Notes: generated from the sequence alone by a model not told the origin. A DNA stretch of 64,000 nt from Ferrovum sp. JA12 (GCF_001431705.1 NZ_LJWX01000001.1:124001-188000); one strand, 5' to 3'; shown: positions 1-9,394, numbered from the stretch's first letter. A program made the numbers and translations.

Positions 1-2
1 TG

Positions 3-1211
3 CTGTGTGAGTTGCCCGTGGACGCCACCTTGCGTGAGTTCCTGACGGGCCATGGGCTGCAGATGCCTGACGACTTTGCTTGGACTGACAAGCCCGAGAC
101 CACGCAAACCCTGATCGCGGCATTGCTCGGCTGCCCGGACATGGCCGTGCGCGACACGGTGGCCGCCAAACTGCGTGCCAGTGTCGCTCTTGGCGATTCG
201 GCCGGATCGCAGGCCATGTTCCAGGTGGCCACCGGTGACGGAGCTGCCTTGACAGCACTGGCCACATGCAAGAGCGACATCCATCGCTCGTTCTGGCTGT
301 ACGTCAAGCACCCGGAACTGTTTGACCGTGCCGGTGATGTGGATCACTTCGAGCGCCAATCGGCCAACGCCCAGCAGCATGACTTGGGCGTCAAAACCAT
401 CCCCGACACATCGGATGCCGCCCTGGCCGCACTGCGCGCCGATGTTTCGGCCTTCTACCAGCGCGAGTTGCAGTGCGGTGACCGCAGCAAGGCCTACGTC
501 ATGGAGCGCAGCCCCGGCGTTTTCCTGCTGAGCGTCCACGTCAAGGACCTGTCGACGGTCCAATTGGAATTCCAGGGGGATGACCTCAAGCGCCGCGTCG
601 GCAACCCCAACATCCACTCGGTGCTGGAGTACTCGACACGCACCGGCGTCACCCGCTCGCTGGTCAAGGGCGGGGCCAAATACCACCAGATGCTGCTCAA
701 GGCGTTCGCCGAACATCTGCTGCACACAACTCTCGATGCGCAACGTTTGAAGGCACCGACGCTCGATTTGTCGGCGCTGCGGCTGGGATTTAATGTGCCG
801 CAGGCGCAGACCGACGGCTTCAACGTGCTGCAGGTGAAATCGATCAGCCTGCTCAGCCCTGACAACCAGTTGAAGCTTGACTGCACGGCCATGGCGGCAA
901 GCGAGCACCGCTGCGTCACCGACCTGCTGACTGAAAAGCTGCCGGGCCCGTTGTCGGAGAACTGGTTGGTCACCGCTGTGCAGATCAACCTGTACTACCC
1001 ACCCGAGCCGGGCAAGTCGAAGGCGAAATTGGTGACCATCGAGATCACCCGCAAAGGGCGGCTGAATCTGCACAAGTTCGACGCGCCATTGCAGGCGCAG
1101 TTGGAGGGCTACCTGGTGGCTCTTGGCATTCTGACCAAGGGGCAGACGCTCAATGCGCAGGAGGTGACGATAGGGGATGGTCAGGATCTGCAACCCGCCT
1201 ACCAGGACTGA
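3..1211 (+). CDS. Unrecognised protein, 5' end cut by window edge
   Basis: This frame is open from the window edge. The first in-frame start is a TTG at 12, but codons before it (L, C, E) are also open, so the true start is probably upstream and the gene partial. At least 399 residues are visible, mixed alpha/beta in character, with no signal peptide, membrane segment or catalytic motif that I recognise. It lies 3 nt before the next co-directional gene, so the two are probably co-transcribed. The GC-rich codon use marks it as foreign to the surrounding chromosome. It could belong to a defence or mobile-element module, but nothing in the sequence proves that. Confidence 0.6.
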   Translation: MCELPVDATLREFLTGHGLQMPDDFAWTDKPETTQTLIAALLGCPDMAVRDTVAAKLRASVALGDSAGSQAMFQVATGDGAALTALATCKSDIHRSFWLYVKHPELFDRAGDVDHFERQSANAQQHDLGVKTIPDTSDAALAALRADVSAFYQRELQCGDRSKAYVMERSPGVFLLSVHVKDLSTVQLEFQGDDLKRRVGNPNIHSVLEYSTRTGVTRSLVKGGAKYHQMLLKAFAEHLLHTTLDAQRLKAPTLDLSALRLGFNVPQAQTDGFNVLQVKSISLLSPDNQLKLDCTAMAASEHRCVTDLLTEKLPGPLSENWLVTAVQINLYYPPEPGKSKAKLVTIEITRKGRLNLHKFDAPLQAQLEGYLVALGILTKGQTLNAQEVTIGDGQDLQPAYQD

Positions 1212-1214
1212 TCG

Positions 1215-2165
1215 ATGTCGACCCACGTAGCGTGGTCGCTGGCCTGTCGACTGTTTCGGGGCGGCACGCCCATATTCCGAGGTGCGTTGTCACCAGCCGA
1301 GGTGACGGCCTGCGCCAGCCTGGGTGCAGCGATCAAGCCAACAGTCATCAGCCGCAACTTCGTGCTGTGCCCGTATTGCCAGCTGCAAAGCGGTCAGATC
1401 GTTGGTGACGGTAAAGGTGGACAGGTCTGCCAGTGCCCTGAATGCGGTCCCATCACGCTGACACCTGACGATCGGGCGGCGGTGATGTTGGACGAGGGGT
1501 GGCTGCGGTCAAAGCTGAGGATGGCCCTGGAAATCGAAAGCCGGGATGGCATCACCGACATTGCCGATGGTGTCTGGCGGTTGGGCGACGCACGGCGCTC
1601 GCCGGTGCTGCTGGCCAGGAGCCTGTACCGGCTGTGGTCCGACCCGTCCATCTTCGAGCGCGTCCGTATTGCCGGCGCCGAAATCCGGGTCATCGCGCCC
1701 AAGGCACCAGAGGTCCGTGGCAATCCGTTTGCGCTCGGCATTCAGTGGTTGCCGCTGGAGGAACGGTTCACGCTGTACGGCGGCGGGATTGCATTGATCG
1801 GATCAGATCCGTACCAGTCACCCATGATGGTGGCCGAGCCATGGGCCACGTACCTGGGCCCCTTCTCGGCAGACTTCAGGTGGGTATCGCTGGATGACTG
1901 GCCCCACGGTCCGATCCGCTGCACCGAAGGCCAGGCTGCCGTCTTCAAGGCGCTCTGGTCATTCAAGGGCGTCAAGGTCGACGCCGAGCGAGTGATGCTC
2001 AAAGCGGGCCAGGACAGCCAAAAGCCCAACGACCTCTTCAAGATCAAGAAAGAGAACAAGGGCAAGCCTGAGTACGAGGGACCGTTGCATGCGTACCGCA
2101 CGCTGGTGAAGTCAACCCAGCGCCCCGGGGAGTACTGGATGCCGTGTGCCAGCGGCGCGAGCTGA
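1215..2165 (+). CDS. Unrecognised protein with N-terminal zinc ribbon
   Basis: The protein is 316 residues and starts at ATG 1215, directly after the upstream stop. Near residues 53-77 are two cysteine pairs (LCPYC and QCPECG) spaced as in a zinc ribbon, followed by an alpha-helical and beta-strand region without a motif I recognise. A positively charged stretch near residues 275-290 (KIKKENKGK) could contact nucleic acid. It is the second gene of an apparent three-gene operon and shares the GC-rich composition of its neighbours. The zinc ribbon suggests nucleic-acid or protein binding. The function is unknown. Confidence 0.6.
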   Translation: MSTHVAWSLACRLFRGGTPIFRGALSPAEVTACASLGAAIKPTVISRNFVLCPYCQLQSGQIVGDGKGGQVCQCPECGPITLTPDDRAAVMLDEGWLRSKLRMALEIESRDGITDIADGVWRLGDARRSPVLLARSLYRLWSDPSIFERVRIAGAEIRVIAPKAPEVRGNPFALGIQWLPLEERFTLYGGGIALIGSDPYQSPMMVAEPWATYLGPFSADFRWVSLDDWPHGPIRCTEGQAAVFKALWSFKGVKVDAERVMLKAGQDSQKPNDLFKIKKENKGKPEYEGPLHAYRTLVKSTQRPGEYWMPCASGAS

Positions 2166-2220
2166 GACAGAAATTTGGGATGCCAGACAGGCATTCCGCA
2201 CGTACAACGAAAGGATCGAA

Positions 2221-2526
2221 ATGGAAGACAAGAACCCCATCACGGCAAGCATCGATTGGTTGGTCGCGCAGGGCTTTGACCGCAAGCAGGCCACCAACAT
2301 CTGCAAAGCCATCAAGGCGGACAGCCCGGAAAAACTCTGGGAGGACGCGCCAGCCTGGATCGAATGGTGTGGCAAGGTCAAGCGTGATCATGACTGCATC
2401 GTCATGCTGGCGGCCATGGGACTGACCACGGTGCGGATCGGCACAGGAGGCGTAGAGAACGATTTACGCATGGCGCTCGTCGAGGGCATTGAGTTGTCGC
2501 CAGAGATATCTGCGAAGGGCAACTGA
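2221..2526 (+). CDS. Small unrecognised protein, third gene of island operon
   Basis: The frame is open from 2146, but the ATG at 2221 is preceded by a good ribosome-binding site (AAAGGA, about 5 nt away), so I choose it. That gives a 101-residue acidic, helical protein beginning MEDKNPITASIDWLVAQGFD. No catalytic motif, signal peptide or membrane segment is visible. It follows the zinc-ribbon gene by 55 nt on the same strand and has the same GC-rich codon use, so it is probably the last gene of the module. A role as a small regulatory or adaptor subunit is possible but unproven. Confidence 0.55.
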   Translation: MEDKNPITASIDWLVAQGFDRKQATNICKAIKADSPEKLWEDAPAWIEWCGKVKRDHDCIVMLAAMGLTTVRIGTGGVENDLRMALVEGIELSPEISAKGN

Positions 2527-2726
2527 AGCAGGCGAGCCAGCCTTATGTACCGCCCATCCAAGCCTTCTGGCGAATCCGAAAAATCGACACACGCATAAGC
2601 CCTTGTCGCACATAGCAATATGCGTGCGGTGTGGCGTAAAAGTTGGCGTCTCTTTACCAGAGAACAGAGGGCAGAAAAGGAGCGAACTGGCCGTCTCCGT
2701 GGTCCGCTCTGCCTGCCCCCGGCGCA

Positions 2727-2759
2727 CGCAGAATGCGCCTGAACACCACGTGTTCTGCG
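2727..2759. repeat. Nested inverted repeats near island end
   Basis: An outer pair CGCAGAA / TTCTGCG (2727-2733 and 2753-2759) overlaps an inner palindrome GAACAC-CAC-GTGTTC (2741-2755). It lies in the non-coding stretch between the island genes and the tRNA-Phe terminator. It could be a recombination or protein-binding site. I cannot assign a function. Confidence 0.4.
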
Positions 2760-2772
2760 GGACCCACCAACG

Positions 2773-2800
2773 AAAACGCCCAACCGAGAGAGGTTGGGCG
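2773..2800 (-). terminator. Rho-independent terminator of tRNA-Phe
   Basis: Read on the minus strand this is a perfect 9-bp stem (CGCCCAACC with GGTTGGGCG, loop of 6) followed by TTTT. It begins 8 nt past the 3' end of the tRNA-Phe gene, so it most simply ends that transcript. Confidence 0.8.
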
Positions 2801-2808
2801 CTGAATGG

Positions 2809-2884
<76 letters not shown>

Positions 2885-3480
2885 AATCAAGCCAATGATT
2901 ATACAATAATCTTGTGATTTTATGTAGTCTTATCTCATTGCCTGGTGTGCTATTTGTTTAATCCCCATCAATCACCAGCTTTACCACTACAAATGCTCCA
3001 GTAGCTAGTGGTTATTTCTTCGGGGTTTTCATCTCATAGCTGGAGCACACGGAGTATATTGTGTTCGTGTTGAAAATATTATACTTCTGAGCTCCCCCGC
3101 TTGAACTGCTTTTCAAGTGATTAGTTCAAGTGAGATAGCTTTCCACTTGTAAGCGTTGTTTAAACAGACAGTACTTGTTGTTTTATACTACTACTGTTGT
3201 ATGAGGTAATGAAGAAATCCGTATTAACCGTGATAATGAAGTATTGCCATCCAGCCCATTATGTATAGTATCCGCCGCGTAGGCGTTATCACTTGAATCT
3301 GTGGATACTCAATGACATTGGTAGTGGTAGTGGTAGTGGTATTTATACTGCCAACCTCTAGTTGTTGTTTACCAAATCATACTCAACAGATGCCGACTTA
3401 TATTTGATACATTGCCGCATCTCAACCTTAATTTAGTGATTGAATAGCTACAACACTAAAGAGTATTGAAATTGAGCTAA
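2885..3480. other. Intergenic region, no gene seen
   Basis: This AT-rich 596-bp stretch holds no convincing reading frame. It contains an inverted repeat TGCTCCAG / CTGGAGCA (2994-3001 and 3040-3047) and a short tandem repeat of GGTAGT, about 3.7 copies, at 3320-3341. Neither can be given a function from the sequence. Confidence 0.5.
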
Positions 3481-3852
3481 CTATCCCATTAACACGTAGA
3501 AAAATAATCCCATTTGAATAAAATTAATTACGACACTAGCAGTATGTAACACATGGAATGTGGTTTGTTTTTGCTCATCTCTAGCCTTATTCACCATTGG
3601 AGTAATGACCCAGAGCGTGAAGAAAAATAGAGCAGCAACAATTAGAAGTAGGGATCTTACCACCAGGGTCGGCGTTAAAAATGCCGCCACTAGACTGACC
3701 AAACCTAAAAAAAAGTAGTATTTAGGAAAGAACTTTCTGACATAGACACCCGCCCACTCCTGAGGAAGATGTTTAAAAATGCCTGGCGCCACAGCTACCG
3801 AAAAAAATATCATAATACCTAAATTAGCCGAAACAAGATAATTCGTAATCAT
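3481..3852 (-). CDS. DUF4149-type small membrane protein
   Basis: The protein is 123 residues and mostly hydrophobic, with about four membrane segments (roughly residues 4-24, 47-65, 66-88 and 103-122). The N-terminal pattern FSVAVAPGIFKHLP, the FFPKYY stretch and the LHTASVVINFIQ motif resemble the DUF4149/TMEM205-like family, whose function is not established. It lies 2 nt after the upstream oxidoreductase gene on the same strand, so the two are probably one transcript. Confidence 0.75.
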   Translation of the reverse strand: MITNYLVSANLGIMIFFSVAVAPGIFKHLPQEWAGVYVRKFFPKYYFFLGLVSLVAAFLTPTLVVRSLLLIVAALFFFTLWVITPMVNKARDEQKQTTFHVLHTASVVINFIQMGLFFYVLMG

Positions 3853-3854
3853 TT

Positions 3855-4739
3855 TTACCTCAACCCAGCATTTTCTGCTGTAACCAGTTCAATGGCGCTC
3901 CAATCTAAGGAGGCTCTATTTTTTTCTAAGGAAATCATAAATTTCGATAATAAAATATCCACTATCGGCATGGGAACTCTCGCCCTGTCCGATGCCAAAT
4001 GCATTAAATTCACATCCTTGAGACCTAACTCTAACTTAAAGCCAGCGGGCTCATAGTTTCTTTGTGCAATAATTTTTCCATAATTTTGGTAAATAGGAAC
4101 ATTAAACAAAGTAGTTGTAATGAAATCGACAAATTGCTGCCTTGAAATATGGTTTTTTTCAAGTAAAGCCATGGATTCAGACAGTGCTTCCACCATAGAG
4201 AGAATCATAAAATTACCGGCAATTTTAATTAAATTTGCAGCAGATACCTGTTCACCAAAATCAAAAACCCCCTGTCCCATGGCTTCTAACACATTGTTTA
4301 TTCCTTCTTTGGCAATGGGATCCCCTGACACCACCATCCATAATTTTTTGGCTAATGCCGCCTCGGGCCGACCAAACACTGGCGCAGAGACCAGAAAATG
4401 TTGATTCTTGTTATGCGCCTTTAAGAGTTCTTCTATCAGCTCAGGTGAAACGGTACTCATTGAAATATGTATGGCATCTTTTTTGGCGTTTTCAATGATT
4501 CCCTCACTACCATAACACACTGATTTCAACGCTTCGTCGTTTGACAGCATGGTGATAATGACATCCACATCTTTAATAGCCTCCTTGAGGACAGTAAAAC
4601 CCTGAGCACCGAGGCTCTCCATCTCGTTGACTTTACTGGTGGTTCTATTAAATACATGGAGTTGATATCCTGCACTCTGCAGATTTTTTGCCATGGGCAT
4701 ACCCATACTGCCCAAACCGATGAATGCCACTTTTTTCAT
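3855..4739 (-). CDS. NAD(P)-dependent oxidoreductase, 3-hydroxyisobutyrate dehydrogenase family
   Basis: The protein is 294 residues, the usual length of beta-hydroxyacid dehydrogenases. The N-terminal Rossmann fold begins VAFIGLGSMGMPMAKNL. The segment LIKIAGNFMILSMVEALSES near residue 170 carries the conserved catalytic lysine region. Family members reduce or oxidise small hydroxy acids such as 3-hydroxyisobutyrate, tartronate semialdehyde, glyoxylate or succinic semialdehyde. The substrate cannot be told here. It is cytoplasmic, probably co-transcribed with the DUF4149 gene downstream, and follows cfa with a 52-nt gap. Confidence 0.88.
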   Translation of the reverse strand: MKKVAFIGLGSMGMPMAKNLQSAGYQLHVFNRTTSKVNEMESLGAQGFTVLKEAIKDVDVIITMLSNDEALKSVCYGSEGIIENAKKDAIHISMSTVSPELIEELLKAHNKNQHFLVSAPVFGRPEAALAKKLWMVVSGDPIAKEGINNVLEAMGQGVFDFGEQVSAANLIKIAGNFMILSMVEALSESMALLEKNHISRQQFVDFITTTLFNVPIYQNYGKIIAQRNYEPAGFKLELGLKDVNLMHLASDRARVPMPIVDILLSKFMISLEKNRASLDWSAIELVTAENAGLR

Positions 4740-4791
4740 ATTTCTTCCTTAAAGAGAGATTGACCTACTCCCCCACATTAGGTTCACAGAG

Positions 4792-5961
4792 TTATTGATG
4801 TTGCAGTCGAACAGAGCGATAATCTTGGCGCCGATGCCTGGTGGTAAGAATTATCTGCCACAGTTGTCCGTATCGTGATCTAAAATATCCCGCACAGGAG
4901 AGTAAATAATAATTCCACATTCTATAAAAACGGTCGTCATAGCGTGATTTGATTTCAGGCCAATGGTCGTTGAACTGTTGGTGCCATGCCATGAGCGTTC
5001 TATCATAATCATGACCAAAGTTGTGCCAATCCTCAACCAAGAATTTACCCTCAATATTTTTTACGATATCAAGTGCAGAAGGGATTTTCCCATTGGGAAA
5101 AATATAACGATTTATCCAGGGGTCAGTGCCCCGACTTGAGTCTGCGTTGCCTATAGTATGCAAAAGAAAAAGCCCAGAGTCTTTCAGTGAGCGTTTTATA
5201 ATTGTAAAAAAATCTTGATAGTTTTTTAGTCCCACATGTTCAAACATCCCCACAGAGACTATTTTATCGAATTGACCATTTAATTCCCTGTAATCCATGA
5301 GCTCTATGGTAACGGGTAAACCCTGACATCTCTCTTCTGCTATTTTTTTCTGTTCCTTGGATACGGTAATTCCTAGCACCTTTACCCCATAGTGTTTGGC
5401 TGCATAGTAAGCCAGTCCACCCCAACCACAGCCCACTTCTAATAAAGTGTCATGGGGTTTTAATTCTAGTTTTTGGCATATCATCTCAAGCTTGTCTCTT
5501 TGAGCCTGCTCTAGAGTGGTAGCATATTGCCAATAACCGCAAGAATACATCATCAATGGGTCAAGCATTCTCTCAAAGAGATCATTACCAATATCATAGT
5601 GTTGTTCTGCCACTTGAAAAGCTCTACCGATACTTTGTAAATTCACAAGCCGGGACTTTATGGTGTGCCAAGCAATAGGTATTCTTGCAAACCCCTTCAC
5701 TTGTTCATCTAAGTTGGCGTCAAGAAGTTTACAAATCAAGTTATCAATAGATCGACATTCCCAGTCATGATTCATGTAGGACTCACCTAAACCTAGAGAC
5801 CACTTCATGAGGATGTCACGATACGCTTTAGAGTGAATGATTTGGATATCCCAAGGCTGCTGACCATTAATAGTCACTCCAGCTTGATGGAACAATCTGT
5901 TTAATAATTCAGGTGCTGCACCCGTAGAGGGCGTTTTGTTTTGAGTGGTAACATAATTCAT
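4792..5961 (-). CDS. cfa: Cyclopropane-fatty-acyl-phospholipid synthase
   Basis: The protein is 389 residues, close to the 382 of E. coli Cfa and similar throughout. The N-terminal helical domain (about 1-120) precedes a SAM-dependent methyltransferase domain with the LEVGCGWGGLAYYAAKHYG SAM loop near residue 175. The conserved YSCGYW and EQHYDIGNDLFERML segments are present. It transfers a methylene group from SAM to cis double bonds of membrane phospholipids and is membrane-associated in the cytoplasm. The gene starts an apparent minus-strand run (cfa, oxidoreductase, DUF4149) and is divergent from an MFS transporter 80 nt away. Confidence 0.95.
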   Translation of the reverse strand: MNYVTTQNKTPSTGAAPELLNRLFHQAGVTINGQQPWDIQIIHSKAYRDILMKWSLGLGESYMNHDWECRSIDNLICKLLDANLDEQVKGFARIPIAWHTIKSRLVNLQSIGRAFQVAEQHYDIGNDLFERMLDPLMMYSCGYWQYATTLEQAQRDKLEMICQKLELKPHDTLLEVGCGWGGLAYYAAKHYGVKVLGITVSKEQKKIAEERCQGLPVTIELMDYRELNGQFDKIVSVGMFEHVGLKNYQDFFTIIKRSLKDSGLFLLHTIGNADSSRGTDPWINRYIFPNGKIPSALDIVKNIEGKFLVEDWHNFGHDYDRTLMAWHQQFNDHWPEIKSRYDDRFYRMWNYYLLSCAGYFRSRYGQLWQIILTTRHRRQDYRSVRLQHQ

Positions 5962-6041
5962 GCTATACCTTCACTAAAGGATTCACATATTATTGATATT
6001 CACTTTTTTCATGCCAGGATCCCCCGAGGATCTTTTATTAT

Positions 6042-7220
6042 ATGATACTTAATTCATTGATATCACTACCTAAAACTGTCTGGCTTGTTGGTTTGATTAG
6101 TTTTTTAAATGATAGTGCCAGTGAAATGATTTATCCTATTCTACCTTTTTATATCATATCAGTTCTGGGTGCTGGCCCAAAAATACTAGGACTGATTGAG
6201 GGGATTGCTGAAGCCACATCAAGTTTATTTAAACTGCTGTCAGGAATCCTGATAGATAAAACTCAAACATCAAAAATTTTCATTCTGATTGGTTATGCAC
6301 TCCCTAGTGTTGGGAGACCCATCCTATATTTAGCAAGTGGTTGGAAGTTAGCTCTATGGGTGCGTTTTTTTGATCGCTTGGGAAAAGGTCTTCGTACTAC
6401 CCCTAGAGATACGCTTCTCGCTCTGTCCGTCCCAGAGAACAAGAGAGGATTCACCTTTGGTTTTCATCGCTCTTTAGATAATTTAGGCGCTTTTATTGGT
6501 CCTCTATTGACGACACTAATCTTAAGTATGGGGTTTTCCATTAAAAGTGTTTTTTTGTTTGCAGTGATTCCAAGCCTCATGGCTCTAGTATTGATTTTTT
6601 TTATCAAAGCACCCAACAGAGCACCACCCGTAACACCTAAAAAGTTTAATTGGTTTTTTTTCTCCTTACCCGTTAAATTCAGACGCTATTTGTATGCTTA
6701 CGCTCTTCTCTCCCTAGGCAACTCATCGGACTTATTCATTTTATTACGCGCTAAAGAGATAGGGGTACCTGAACAATATATTCCATTGTTATGGGCTGTT
6801 TTATCCCTGTCAATTAGTCTGTTAGGGACTCCCTTATCCAGTTTATCCGATAGAGTTGGGCGGCGCGTGCTGCTCATTTCCTCATGGTTGATTTACGGTT
6901 TATTTAACCTCTTGCTTGCCACCTTCGCCACTTCACTCATATTTTTCTTCTTATCGCTGAGCCTCTATGGGATGTACAAAGGCATGTCAGAGGGGATCGA
7001 AAAGGCTTTAGTAGCAGATATGGTTGATGTAGAGCATACAGGAATAGCTTTTGGCTGGTTTAACTTAACTGGTGGACTATTATTACTGCCCGCCTCAATG
7101 ATATTTGGATGGCTTTATCAACACTATAACTATTCAAGCGCTTTTCTGTTTTCAGCCACTTGCTGTGTCCTAGCGAGTTCTTATGCTTGGTTTAATTTTC
7201 ATAAAACAAATTTAAGTTAA
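6042..7220 (+). CDS. MFS transporter
   Basis: The protein is 392 residues with about 12 predicted membrane segments. It contains two major facilitator signature-like loops: FDRLGKGLRTTPRD near residue 108 and SDRVGRRVL near residue 270. The family moves small solutes across the inner membrane, usually by proton antiport or symport. The GLRTTPRD motif resembles a group of poorly characterised MFS permeases, and the substrate cannot be assigned. Start ATG 6042 follows a GAGGA-like site at about 12 nt. It lies divergent from cfa and 43 nt before a second, unrelated MFS gene. Confidence 0.85.
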   Translation: MILNSLISLPKTVWLVGLISFLNDSASEMIYPILPFYIISVLGAGPKILGLIEGIAEATSSLFKLLSGILIDKTQTSKIFILIGYALPSVGRPILYLASGWKLALWVRFFDRLGKGLRTTPRDTLLALSVPENKRGFTFGFHRSLDNLGAFIGPLLTTLILSMGFSIKSVFLFAVIPSLMALVLIFFIKAPNRAPPVTPKKFNWFFFSLPVKFRRYLYAYALLSLGNSSDLFILLRAKEIGVPEQYIPLLWAVLSLSISLLGTPLSSLSDRVGRRVLLISSWLIYGLFNLLLATFATSLIFFFLSLSLYGMYKGMSEGIEKALVADMVDVEHTGIAFGWFNLTGGLLLLPASMIFGWLYQHYNYSSAFLFSATCCVLASSYAWFNFHKTNLS

Positions 7221-7263
7221 ACTAAGTTAAACTAGTCTGTTTCTAAACACCCCCTATCCCATA

Positions 7264-8550
7264 ATGACTAACACCTCATCCAAACAGACTGAACACTCTA
7301 TTTTTCATGTTCTTGTGGCCAGCCTCATGGGTACCACCATTGAGTTCTTTGATTTTTATATTTACGCCACGGCTGCTGTGTTAGTGTTTCCTAAATTGTT
7401 TTTCCCCTCTGGAAACCCGACCACCTCCATATTGCAATCACTGGCGACTTTTGCTCTGGCCTTTTTTGCGAGACCCATTGGGGCGATTATTTTTGGTCAT
7501 TTTGGAGACAAAATTGGTAGAAAAGCAACCTTGGTTGCAGCGTTAATGACCATGGGACCCTCCACGGTTGCTATTGGATTACTGCCTACCTACGACAGTA
7601 TTGGCGTGTTTGCTCCACTACTCTTAGCGTTATTTAGACTAGGGCAAGGATTAGGACTCGGTGGAGAGTGGGGAGGAGCGATTCTTCTCGCCACCGAATT
7701 CGCTCCAAAAGGAAAGCATTCATGGTATGGGATGTTCCCCCAATTAGGAGCACCCCTTGGTTTTCTGATGTCCAGTGGGGTATTTATTGCCTTAAATCTG
7801 TTCCTTTCCGAGAAAGACTTTATTAGCTTTGGTTGGCGTATCCCTTTTCTTGCAAGCGCGATATTAGTGTGGATAGGTTTATATGTTCGTTTGAAATTAG
7901 CTGAAACTCCAGCCTTTATGGAAGTTATTGAGAATAATGAACAGGTGTCAGTGCCCATGGGGTCCATCATAAAGCATCATGTTAAAGCGCTCATACTAGG
8001 GACATTGGTGTCAGTCACCACTTTTTTACTCTTTTACCTCATGACCGTGTTTACCCTAAGCTGGGGCACTAGCCATTTCCACTATCCAAAGGGAGAGTTT
8101 TTGTCATGGCAAATGCTTGGGGTCTTATTCTTTGGGCTTGGGATTCCTATTTCCGCCAAACTGGCTGATAGAATAGGTGTTAAAACCATGTTAATTATTG
8201 CCACCATACTTATTTTAGTATTTGGTTTATTCTTTAGCACTCTTTTTGTGGCAAATGACCCCTTCACCACAATTGTCTTTCTGATAATTGGTTTGTTTCT
8301 AATGGGTTTAACCTACGGCCCACTGGGCTCTGCCCTTGCCAGTTATTTTCCTGCGTCAGTGCGTTATACGGGAGCCTCTCTGTCCTTTACACTGGCCGGT
8401 ATTCTGGGGGCTTCCGTCGCGCCTTATTTAGCAACATGGCTTGCAGTGAATTACGGATTAATGTTTGTCGGATATTATTTAGTTATTGCCACGGTGGTAA
8501 CACTCATTGCCTTAGTGTTTACTACCCAAGTTTCCCACTCTACTCAATAG
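7264..8550 (+). CDS. MFS transporter, metabolite:H+ symporter (MHS) family
   Basis: The protein is 428 residues with 12 membrane segments and features of the MHS group (ShiA/ProP/KgtP-like). These are SLMGTTIEFFDFYIYATAA at the N-terminus, GHFGDKIGRKATL after the second segment, and GQGLGLGGEWGGAILLATEF near residue 130. Family members import organic acids or zwitterions with protons across the inner membrane. The substrate is not deducible. The next gene, a secreted metallo-beta-lactamase-fold protein, starts 7 nt later, so the two are probably co-transcribed. Confidence 0.88.
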   Translation: MTNTSSKQTEHSIFHVLVASLMGTTIEFFDFYIYATAAVLVFPKLFFPSGNPTTSILQSLATFALAFFARPIGAIIFGHFGDKIGRKATLVAALMTMGPSTVAIGLLPTYDSIGVFAPLLLALFRLGQGLGLGGEWGGAILLATEFAPKGKHSWYGMFPQLGAPLGFLMSSGVFIALNLFLSEKDFISFGWRIPFLASAILVWIGLYVRLKLAETPAFMEVIENNEQVSVPMGSIIKHHVKALILGTLVSVTTFLLFYLMTVFTLSWGTSHFHYPKGEFLSWQMLGVLFFGLGIPISAKLADRIGVKTMLIIATILILVFGLFFSTLFVANDPFTTIVFLIIGLFLMGLTYGPLGSALASYFPASVRYTGASLSFTLAGILGASVAPYLATWLAVNYGLMFVGYYLVIATVVTLIALVFTTQVSHSTQ

Positions 8551-8557
8551 GTGACCT

Positions 8558-9394
8558 ATGAAACCCATCAATCCCTTTGTTTTAACTGTCATGACGCTAG
8601 TGATTGGTCTCTGTTCGCTAACGAGTTATGGCGCTGAACAGACTGATTCCGTTAAAGTCCAATGGTTTGGTCAGTCAGCGATTAAAATTACCACCCCTGA
8701 TGGAGAAAACATTCTCATTGACCCTTACTTGACCGCCAATCCCAAGACGCCAGAACCCTATAAAAACCTGAAGAACTTAGGAAAAATTGATTTAATTTTA
8801 GTCACTCATGGACACTTCGATCATCTTGGAGACACGGCGGATCTCTTAACATTGTGCCATTGCAAACTCGTGGCGCCCTCTGGTCTGGAAGATAATCTGG
8901 TGAATACGGGAGACGTGGATAGGAGTCAACTTATCCATATGAACAAAAGTGGGAGTATCAACCCCTTTCCTGATGTCACCATCACCATGGTCCACGCAGA
9001 GCATAGCTCAGAGTATGACTGGTATGATTCAAAGAAGGGGACTCATCAAGTGCTCTACGGTGGAGAACCCGTAGGATTCATTATTAATATTCGTCAACGC
9101 TTTACGATTTACCATATGGGGGATACTGGATTATTTGGCGACATGTCTTTCATTGGTAACTATTACCACCCTGATCTTATTCTTATTCCTATTGGTGGCA
9201 ATTTCACCATGGGCCCACAGGAGGCGGCGTTTGCCACCAGTCATTGGTTGAACCCCAAGTATGCTCTTCCTATTCATTATGGAACTTATCCTATTCTCAA
9301 GGGAACTCCGATGGAATATGAAAAGTCTCTCACTCAACACACTACGGAAGTGATTCATTTACAACCAGGTGAAACGAGAACTTTTAACTTTTAA
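8558..9394 (+). CDS. Exported metal-dependent hydrolase, UPF0173/UlaG-like metallo-beta-lactamase fold
   Basis: The protein is 278 residues with a signal peptide (residues 1-25, ending SYGA-EQ). The metallo-beta-lactamase fold is shown by the THGHFDHLGD metal motif near residue 87, a histidine at HAEHSSEYD, an aspartate in HMGDTGLFGDM, and a C-terminal PIHYGTYP histidine. The family is UPF0173, whose cytoplasmic members include L-ascorbate-6-phosphate lactonase-like enzymes. Export to the periplasm is unusual for that group. Start ATG 8558 follows AGGTGA. It is 7 nt after the MHS transporter and 16 nt before NIPSNAP, suggesting a shared operon. Confidence 0.85.
   Translation: MKPINPFVLTVMTLVIGLCSLTSYGAEQTDSVKVQWFGQSAIKITTPDGENILIDPYLTANPKTPEPYKNLKNLGKIDLILVTHGHFDHLGDTADLLTLCHCKLVAPSGLEDNLVNTGDVDRSQLIHMNKSGSINPFPDVTITMVHAEHSSEYDWYDSKKGTHQVLYGGEPVGFIINIRQRFTIYHMGDTGLFGDMSFIGNYYHPDLILIPIGGNFTMGPQEAAFATSHWLNPKYALPIHYGTYPILKGTPMEYEKSLTQHTTEVIHLQPGETRTFNF

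Larger units (their letters stand above)
1..2808. mobile_element. GC-rich genomic island segment ending at tRNA-Phe
   Basis: The first ~2.8 kb is visibly much richer in G and C, with GC-ending codons, than everything after the tRNA-Phe gene at 2809-2884. It carries three co-directional genes with no recognised function, then a non-coding stretch with inverted repeats. The tRNA is on the minus strand, so its 3' end faces this segment, which is the usual geometry of an island integrated at a tRNA 3' end. No integrase is visible because the left boundary lies outside the window. Island status is inferred from composition and position. Confidence 0.55.

Noticed and set aside
494-988. 164-codon minus-strand frame inside the first island gene
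   Set aside because: It is a shadow of a GC-rich coding sequence in another frame, with no ribosome site or recognisable domain.
3320-3341. GGTAGT tandem repeat as a CRISPR or variable-number locus
   Set aside because: The unit is only 6 bp with under four copies and no spacers. No CRISPR-like array was seen anywhere in the window.
6018-6036. GATCC...GGATC hairpin followed by TTTT before the MFS gene as a terminator
   Set aside because: The stem is only 5 bp and no plus-strand gene lies upstream; it probably overlaps the MFS leader.
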